Part shown: positions 34,952 through 40,630 of the stretch, piece after piece
Numbering within the stretch: position 1 is the first letter of the stretch
Layout: every line of letters begins with the position of its first letter
Assembly (NCBI GenBank): GCA_030148325.1
Contig: JASBTR010000100.1
Span: 1 to 40,630 of the forward strand
Direction of reading: 5' to 3'
Length of the DNA stretch: 40,630 bases
Origin: Gammaproteobacteria bacterium
GTDB lineage: Bacteria; Pseudomonadota; Gammaproteobacteria; UBA6429; Thiohalophilaceae
Translations under genes and position numbers: made by a program
Notes under the pieces: model-generated
What the model saw: only the letters and a program-made list of their open reading frames with translations
What the model was told of the DNA's origin: nothing
Databases searched by the model: none

Positions 34952-35015
34952 GGAAGCCGGAAGTTCGAAGTCAGGAGCCCACTGTGCTCCTTTTGATCCT
35001 GCACTTCCGACTTCC
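34952..35015. repeat. Inverted repeat between ferredoxin gene and nifY
   Basis: Arms ggaagccggaagt (34952-34964) and acttccgacttcc (35003-35015) pair with one mismatch, and an inner aggag/ctcct pair extends the fold. It looks like a REP-type intergenic palindrome and may act as an mRNA stabiliser or a differential-expression element inside the nif operon. Confidence 0.7.
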
Positions 35016-35020
35016 CGCCA

Positions 35021-35215
35021 TCAGACTGCTATGATGCAATCGTCTTCCATGCACACATCGAGGCACTGCGGATCATCGAAATCACCTTCACACTCGGTGC
35101 AGGTTTCAGCATCGATGGCGTAAACACCCTTGAACGGCTTGATGGATTCGGTCGGGCAGACCGGTTCACAGTCGCCACAGGCGGTACAGATATCACGAAC
35201 GATTTGTAAGGCCAT
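35021..35215 (-). CDS. 2[4Fe-4S] ferredoxin of the nif operon
   Basis: 64 residues. The first cluster motif is Cys10, Cys13, Cys16, Cys20 (CTACGDCEPVCP). The second is Cys39 and Cys42, then Cys51 and Cys55 after an eight-residue insertion, as in nif/Alvin-type ferredoxins; Cys60 is extra. AGGAG precedes the ATG. It probably donates electrons to NifH or to cofactor synthesis enzymes. Confidence 0.93.
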   Translation of the reverse strand: MALQIVRDICTACGDCEPVCPTESIKPFKGVYAIDAETCTECEGDFDDPQCLDVCMEDDCIIAV

Positions 35216-35235
35216 AATTGTTCTCCTGAATAATT

Positions 35236-35451
35236 CTAGTCAGCACGTTTAAAACGCAGCGTGGTGGGAAAGCTGGGACGAGGACTGATCGGCTCGATGT
35301 AATACTTCGAGCCATCGGTCAACTCAACCGCCCCTCCCCACTCTGTCTCGGTATCTTTTTCCACCGAGGCTATCTCGTCCTCCTGGTCTTTCTTGGCGAT
35401 ATAGAACAGGAGTGCGCCGTCGTCTTTCACGCGGATCATTACATTTGGCAT
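35236..35451 (-). CDS. nifT: NifT/FixU family protein
   Basis: 71 residues from ATG 35451 (MPNVMIRVKDDGALLFYIAK), with GGAGG upstream. The family motif WGGAVELTDGSKYYIEP is present. NifT lies directly after nifK in most nifHDKT operons; its role is subtle and not essential where tested. Confidence 0.93.
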   Translation of the reverse strand: MPNVMIRVKDDGALLFYIAKKDQEDEIASVEKDTETEWGGAVELTDGSKYYIEPISPRPSFPTTLRFKRAD

Positions 35452-35507
35452 ATGTCTTCCTCCAAACCGGGACAGCGCCACGAATGGCGCCATCCCTGAC
35501 CAGGTTT

Positions 35508-37079
35508 CTAGCGAATCAGGTCATAGTTATAGTCGGTCGTTCCCATGCCACGGGTTTCCTCATCGAGGCGTTCCAGCACAGCGTTAACCAGCGTCTTGAG
35601 CATATACATCGCACCCTCGTAACCCAGAGTGGTATCACGATGCATGTGGTGACGATCGAAGATCGGGAAACCGATCCGGATCAATGGCACTTCGTGCTCC
35701 TTACCCTTGTGCAGGGTGTCACGCTGTATGAACTTGCCGTAGCTGTTACCGATCATGAAGTCCGGCTTGTCGGTGAACATCAGTGAGCGGAAATGCCACA
35801 GATCCTTGCCGATATACACGGTACTGTTCTGTCCGTAGGGTGATTCGGAGAGTACCTTCTCCATCGCTTTCTTCCAGCGCTTGTTGGCATGATTGCACAG
35901 GACATGAATCGGCTCGGCGCCCAGTTCGAGCAGGAATTTTGTCATACCCATAACAAAATCTGCATCACCATACAGGCCAAACTTCTTGCCATGCAGCCAG
36001 GCATGGCTGTCGGTCATCATATCCACCAGGATGCCGCGTTCGCGGGCCAGGGACTCGGGGATTGGCTTGCCGGTCAGTTCGGAAACCTTCATCAGGAATT
36101 CGTCGGTCGCTTCCAGACCCATGGGAATGCTCACATCGGTGGCCGGCTGCTTCCAGGTGTTCCTTGTAAATTTGCGGCTTTTGACCGACTGCCACGGCTG
36201 TAAATATAGAGTATCGATCGCATTCGGCGCATCCTTGATCTCGTCAATCGTGGTGCCACCATCGTACATACGGTACTCACCATCGGCCGGCGTATCGAGC
36301 ACTTCAGTCGGATCTGAGAGCAGAGAATACTCGACACCCATCTCTTCCATCATGTGTTTCATGACACGGTAATTGCCGAGATAGGTTTCGAAGCCAGGTA
36401 CAATATTGATCTTGCCATTGCTGCCCACTTCTTTATCTTCCATATGGTTTAGCGTGAAGTAGCGCTGAATGCCTTCGAACATGTTGTCCCAGCCGGTCGT
36501 ATGCGAACCGACGAAGCTTGGCGTATGCGCAAACGGCGTTGGGAATTCCTCTTCGATATACCCTTCTTTCTTGGCGTTACCGATAAAGGCGTTCAGGTCA
36601 TCACCGATGACCTCGGCCATGCAGGTGGTGGAAACCGCAATCATTTCCGGCTTGTACAGCGCCCTGGCGTTTTCCAGTCCGGCGAACATGTTTTTCTGTC
36701 CACCGAATACGGCCGCGTCCTCGGTCATGGAGTCGGACACGCAGGCCACCGGCTCCTTGAAATGACGGTTGAAGTAGGTGCGGAAGTAGGCCACGCAACC
36801 CTGCGAGCCATGCACATAGGGCAGGGTTTTTTCAAAACCCAGAGCGCAGAGCACCGCGCCCAGGGGCTGGCAGGCCTTGGCCGGATTGACCGTCAACGCC
36901 TCACGCGAAAAGTTCACTTCCTGGTATTCCCTGGTGGTGGTCCACTGGAAGATCTCCTCGATCTTCTCCTGGGGCACCTTTTCCTCAAAATTGACTTGCT
37001 TGTTGCCAATGGTTTCCTTGTATTCGTCTTTACGGAACAAGGGATAACTCGGCATGATATTTTCGACTTCTTGACTCAT
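35508..37079 (-). CDS. nifK: NifK, nitrogenase MoFe protein beta subunit
   Basis: 523 residues from ATG 37079, with AGGAG upstream; the frame extends upstream but is not NifK there. P-cluster ligands Cys70 (AKACQPLG), Cys95 (HGSQGCVAYFR) and Cys153 (STTCMAEVIGDD) sit at the same numbers as in Azotobacter. It forms the alpha2-beta2 MoFe protein with NifD. Confidence 0.98.
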   Translation of the reverse strand: MSQEVENIMPSYPLFRKDEYKETIGNKQVNFEEKVPQEKIEEIFQWTTTREYQEVNFSREALTVNPAKACQPLGAVLCALGFEKTLPYVHGSQGCVAYFRTYFNRHFKEPVACVSDSMTEDAAVFGGQKNMFAGLENARALYKPEMIAVSTTCMAEVIGDDLNAFIGNAKKEGYIEEEFPTPFAHTPSFVGSHTTGWDNMFEGIQRYFTLNHMEDKEVGSNGKINIVPGFETYLGNYRVMKHMMEEMGVEYSLLSDPTEVLDTPADGEYRMYDGGTTIDEIKDAPNAIDTLYLQPWQSVKSRKFTRNTWKQPATDVSIPMGLEATDEFLMKVSELTGKPIPESLARERGILVDMMTDSHAWLHGKKFGLYGDADFVMGMTKFLLELGAEPIHVLCNHANKRWKKAMEKVLSESPYGQNSTVYIGKDLWHFRSLMFTDKPDFMIGNSYGKFIQRDTLHKGKEHEVPLIRIGFPIFDRHHMHRDTTLGYEGAMYMLKTLVNAVLERLDEETRGMGTTDYNYDLIR

Positions 37080-37097
37080 TGTCTTTCTCCTACCGCG

Positions 37098-37112
37098 CCA
37101 CCAATCTGTGGA
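37098..37112 (-). promoter_or_regulatory. Leader motif before nifK shared with nifD
   Basis: TCCACAGATTGGTGG on the minus strand, 18 bp before the nifK ATG and just upstream of its ribosome site. The copy before nifD at 38692-38706 differs at one base. The rest of the nifD-nifK gap (37080-37186) shows no gene. Confidence 0.6.
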
Positions 37113-37186
37113 CAGACGGCTGGTTGAATTTGAAATTAAAGCTTCTATCGCACCCACCCGAAGGCGAGTGCATGTACTTGTTCCCG

Positions 37187-38668
37187 TCAGGCGCCGGCGG
37201 CAACGGCTTCCGGCGTTTCCTCGCGCTTCAGCCAGGGCGCCTCGACCTTGCTCCAGCAGGGATTGTTCAGGGTCATATCCATGTCACGGGCGAAGATGGC
37301 GAAGCCGTCATAACCGTGATAGGGACCGGAATAATCCCAGGAGTGCATCTGGCGGAAGGGGATGCCCATCTTCTGGAAGATGTACTTTTCCTTGATACCG
37401 GAGCCGATCAGATCAGGCTTGACTTTCTTCACGAACTCTTCGAATTCGTAACCGGTGACGTCGTCGTAGATCAGCGTGGCGTTACCCATCTCCTTGATGG
37501 TGCGGTCGTAGTCGTCGTTGTGGGCGAACTCATAACCGGTGCCGACTACCTCCATGCCCAGATCTTCGTAGGCGCCAATCACATGACGCGGGCGCAGCCC
37601 CCCGACGTACAGCATGACCCGTTTGCCTTCCAGACGCGGGCGGTACTTTTCAATCACCGCATCGTACTCAGCCTTGTATTTTTCGATAACCTTCTCGGCA
37701 TTTTCCTTGATGGTGTCATCGAAGAAAGCCGCAATCTTGCGCAGGGACTCGGCGATCTTGGTGGGACCGAAGAAGTTGTATTCCATCCACGGAATCCCAT
37801 ACTTCTCTTCCATGTGACGCGAGATGTAGTTCATGGAACGATAGCAGTGCAACAGGTTCAGTTTCGCCTTTGGCGTGTTCTCCATCTCCGCCAGGGTGCC
37901 ATCGCCAGACCACTGGGCGATCACGCGCAGTCCCATCTCTTCCAGCAGGGTACGGGAGGCCCAGGCGTCACCGCCAATGTTATAGTCACCGATAATCGTG
38001 ACATCGTAGGGGGTGGACTCGAAACTGTCGTCGCCATCACGGTTGCCCAGCACCCAGTCGCGCACCGCATCGTTGGCGATGTGGTGACCCAAAGACTGGG
38101 ACACGCCGCGGAAACCTTCACACCGCACCGGTACCACTGGCTTTTCGATATCAGCTGTAGTCTTCTTGGCGACGGCTTCGATGTCGTCGCCGATCAGGCC
38201 GATGGGGCACTCGGACTGAATGGTGATACCCTTGTTGAGTGGGAACAATTGCTCAATCTCGGTCATGATTTTGGCCAGCTTCTTGTCACCGCCGAAGACG
38301 ATGTCCTTCTCCTGGAAGTCCGAGGTGAAATTCATCGTACCGAAGGTGTTCACGCCCGTGGCGCCAACATAGTAGTTACGACGACCGGCGCGCGAATACT
38401 GGCCACAGCCTACCGGTCCGTGTGAGATGTGGATCATGTCCTTGATCGGACCCCACACCACACCCTTGGAACCGGCATAGGCGCAACCACGAATGGTCAT
38501 CACCCCTGGCAGGGATTTACGATTGGAAGTAATGCACTTCTTGGATTGCTCGACCTCCTGGTCGTTGACCGTGAGGTGCTTGGCGCGATCCTTTTTGGCA
38601 TTTTCCGGGTAAACTTCGAGCACCTCCTGAATGAGGGCTTCGGTCTCTTCACGTGTCATGTTAGACAT
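37187..38668 (-). CDS. nifD: NifD, nitrogenase MoFe protein alpha subunit
   Basis: 493 residues from ATG 38668, with GAGGAG upstream. P-cluster ligands Cys62, Cys88 and Cys154, FeMo-co ligands Cys275 (LLHCYRSMN) and His442 (QMHSWDY), and the substrate-channel His195 are all present at Azotobacter numbering. The enzyme is therefore expected to be a true Mo-nitrogenase alpha subunit. Confidence 0.98.
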   Translation of the reverse strand: MSNMTREETEALIQEVLEVYPENAKKDRAKHLTVNDQEVEQSKKCITSNRKSLPGVMTIRGCAYAGSKGVVWGPIKDMIHISHGPVGCGQYSRAGRRNYYVGATGVNTFGTMNFTSDFQEKDIVFGGDKKLAKIMTEIEQLFPLNKGITIQSECPIGLIGDDIEAVAKKTTADIEKPVVPVRCEGFRGVSQSLGHHIANDAVRDWVLGNRDGDDSFESTPYDVTIIGDYNIGGDAWASRTLLEEMGLRVIAQWSGDGTLAEMENTPKAKLNLLHCYRSMNYISRHMEEKYGIPWMEYNFFGPTKIAESLRKIAAFFDDTIKENAEKVIEKYKAEYDAVIEKYRPRLEGKRVMLYVGGLRPRHVIGAYEDLGMEVVGTGYEFAHNDDYDRTIKEMGNATLIYDDVTGYEFEEFVKKVKPDLIGSGIKEKYIFQKMGIPFRQMHSWDYSGPYHGYDGFAIFARDMDMTLNNPCWSKVEAPWLKREETPEAVAAGA

Positions 38669-38691
38669 AACTTTTTCTCCTCTTCCCACCA

Positions 38692-38706
38692 CCACTAATC
38701 TGTGGA
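38692..38706 (-). promoter_or_regulatory. Leader motif before nifD shared with nifK
   Basis: TCCACAGATTAGTGG on the minus strand, 23 bp before the nifD ATG. It is identical to the nifK leader copy at 14 of 15 positions and can form a short CCAC/GTGG stem. It may be a protein- or RNA-binding site that balances the two subunits. Confidence 0.6.
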
Positions 38707-38732
38707 TGCGCGGGTTATGAAAAATTGGGTTA

Positions 38733-38762
38733 TTGACTGCCGGCCGTTTGGCCGGCAGTCAA
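38733..38762 (-). terminator. Hairpin in the nifH-nifD intergenic region
   Basis: A perfect 13-bp stem (ttgactgccggcc, 38733-38745, with 38750-38762) and a 4-nt loop lie 11 bp after the nifH stop. The minus-strand transcript continues into TAACCCAATTTTT, so partial termination or 3'-end stabilisation of nifH mRNA is likely, raising NifH over NifDK. Confidence 0.8.
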
Positions 38763-38773
38763 AAGGGCTGTGC

Positions 38774-39778
<1,005 letters not shown>

Positions 39779-39844
39779 CTATTAGTTTTTACATTATTCT
39801 ACGGTGCAAAAACAACGTAGTATGTCTGACAATCACGGGTTGTA

Positions 39845-39860
39845 TGTATGGTTGAAAACA
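39845..39860. promoter_or_regulatory. NifA upstream site of nifH, overlapping the draT start
   Basis: TGT-ATGGTTGAAA-ACA matches TGT-N10-ACA and is centred about 131 bp upstream of the nifH start. It covers the first codons of draT, so NifA binding there could also affect draT transcription. Confidence 0.65.
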
Positions 39861-40630
39861 CACAAAGCCGGCGCCTCGGGGTCACTCTCCCGGCCAGCGC
39901 AAGACTGTCGATAAACCGTTGTAATCTGCCTCCGATCATCCTCGGCAGCCTTACCTATCAACGATATCCGACCCGACTCTTTCTCGACGGCGTGCAGGCC
40001 CTGCACGGAGACTTCTTCGCAAAACTTGATGCTGTGAAAGACGCACGAAAACGAGCCCTCATCTTCAAGGATTTCATGCGCGCTTGCTTTTGCCTCGATC
40101 AACCGGAAGAGGCAGGACTCGGCCCGGGGAAACAGCGCATACGCCGGGACAGGGCGGACTACCTGCGGCTGCTGCGCGGCTGGATGTTCGATGCGGATGG
40201 CCAGGAGGCAGCGGTTCTGAAGAGTTGGGTGGAATCCCGTTTCGGTCTGCTGCCGCGCAACCATCTTGGTCCACTGGGCGATTTTGATAAGGAGAATTAC
40301 CAGCGTTACCTGGCCGCCCGGTCACGTGGGCTTTACAACACCAATGCACTGGAGGCGCAACTTGATCTTCTGTATACCTATTGCCAGTACGAACTCTATC
40401 GTCAGCACCCGGAAACCCGGTGCCTGACACTCTATCGTGGGCTGCGCCGCCTTGCGGACCATGACGTTCTGGAGAGTTTGCCGAGCCAGCGCTGGCTCAT
40501 GCTGCTGAACAATCTCAACTCTTTTACCAATGATCCTGAACGAGCTGACGAGTTCGGTGACCTGGTCATTCAGACCGAGGTTCCGCTGCCCAAAATCTTT
40601 TATTTCCCCGACCTGCTTCCCGATTCACTC
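39848..40630 (+). CDS. draT: DraT, NAD-dinitrogenase-reductase ADP-ribosyltransferase (partial)
   Basis: 261 codons open to the window edge; family length is about 275, so only the last residues are missing. Recognisable segments: TLPASARLSINRCNLPPIIL, ADYLRLLRGWMFDADGQEAA, VESRFGLLPRNH, GLYNTNALEAQLDLLYTYCQ, LTLYRG and LLNNLNSFT. DraT ADP-ribosylates Arg101 of NifH when ammonium or darkness/energy loss is sensed, shutting nitrogenase off reversibly. It is divergent from nifH, as in Rhodospirillum, and draG is expected just beyond the edge. The ATG at 39848 has no strong ribosome site. Confidence 0.95.
   Translation, partial: MVENTQSRRLGVTLPASARLSINRCNLPPIILGSLTYQRYPTRLFLDGVQALHGDFFAKLDAVKDARKRALIFKDFMRACFCLDQPEEAGLGPGKQRIRRDRADYLRLLRGWMFDADGQEAAVLKSWVESRFGLLPRNHLGPLGDFDKENYQRYLAARSRGLYNTNALEAQLDLLYTYCQYELYRQHPETRCLTLYRGLRRLADHDVLESLPSQRWLMLLNNLNSFTNDPERADEFGDLVIQTEVPLPKIFYFPDLLPDSL

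Noticed and set aside
37079-38425. 448-codon plus-strand open frame opposite nifD
   Set aside because: A shadow of nifD; no ribosome site or protein-like pattern.

Overview
The window is most of a molybdenum-nitrogenase (nif) region from a diazotrophic gammaproteobacterium. The nifU-nifS-nifV-cysE-nifW-nifZ-nifM-clpX order resembles Azotobacter vinelandii. A divergent draT beside nifH and a Vitreoscilla-type haemoglobin fit purple-sulfur or sulfur-oxidising Chromatiales relatives better. This placement is inference; no rRNA or other taxonomic marker is present.

Layout from left to right: (1) 1-1368 is degenerate mobile DNA: a 5'-truncated hicB, a 101-bp element with perfect 29-bp terminal inverted repeats, and a truncated IS4-type transposase. 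(2) 1369-9246 (minus strand) is the iscA-nifU-nifS-nifV-cysE-TPR-nifW-nifZ-nifM-clpX operon, with a sigma54 promoter and a NifA-type upstream site. (3) 9439-11482 (plus strand) holds a small NifZ-like protein, a tandem nitroreductase (SagB-like) protein and a coiled-coil protein. (4) About 11483-18480 is a defence island: hsdR, an ORF6N protein, an hsdM-hsdS fusion, duplicated hsdS 3' ends, an MntA-HepT toxin-antitoxin pair and the start of a second hsdR. (5) 18515-19469 (minus) has a GlpE-like rhodanese, a haemoglobin and a previously unmarked 39-codon Tat-signal ORF. (6) 19507-26032 (minus) is nifE-nifN-nifX-rseC-like-DUF269-CCE_0567-fdxB-[2Fe-2S] ferredoxin-TPR plus two unknown genes, with a sigma54 promoter and NifA site. 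(7) 26216-30979 (minus) is a four-gene glucosylglycerate operon: glycerate kinase, phosphatase, GpgS-type synthase and GH13 phosphorylase. (8) 31203-39655 (minus) is nifH-nifD-nifK-nifT-ferredoxin-nifY-DUF6129-LRV protein-TrpD-like-unknown. (9) From 39848 (plus) is draT, cut by the window end.

Working together, nifHDK encode nitrogenase. nifE, nifN, nifX, nifY and nifV serve cofactor assembly, nifU, nifS and iscA make Fe-S clusters, and nifW, nifZ, nifM and probably the ClpX paralogue support maturation and turnover. The ferredoxins supply electrons, and DraT switches NifH off by ADP-ribosylating Arg101, which is present. nifA, nifB and nifQ are not in the window.

The most interesting feature is the glucosylglycerate module between two nif operons. 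It can both make and phosphorolyse a nitrogen-free charged osmolyte, and a sigma54-like promoter with a TGT-N10-ACA site lies in front of it. This suggests co-regulation of osmolyte choice with nitrogen fixation.
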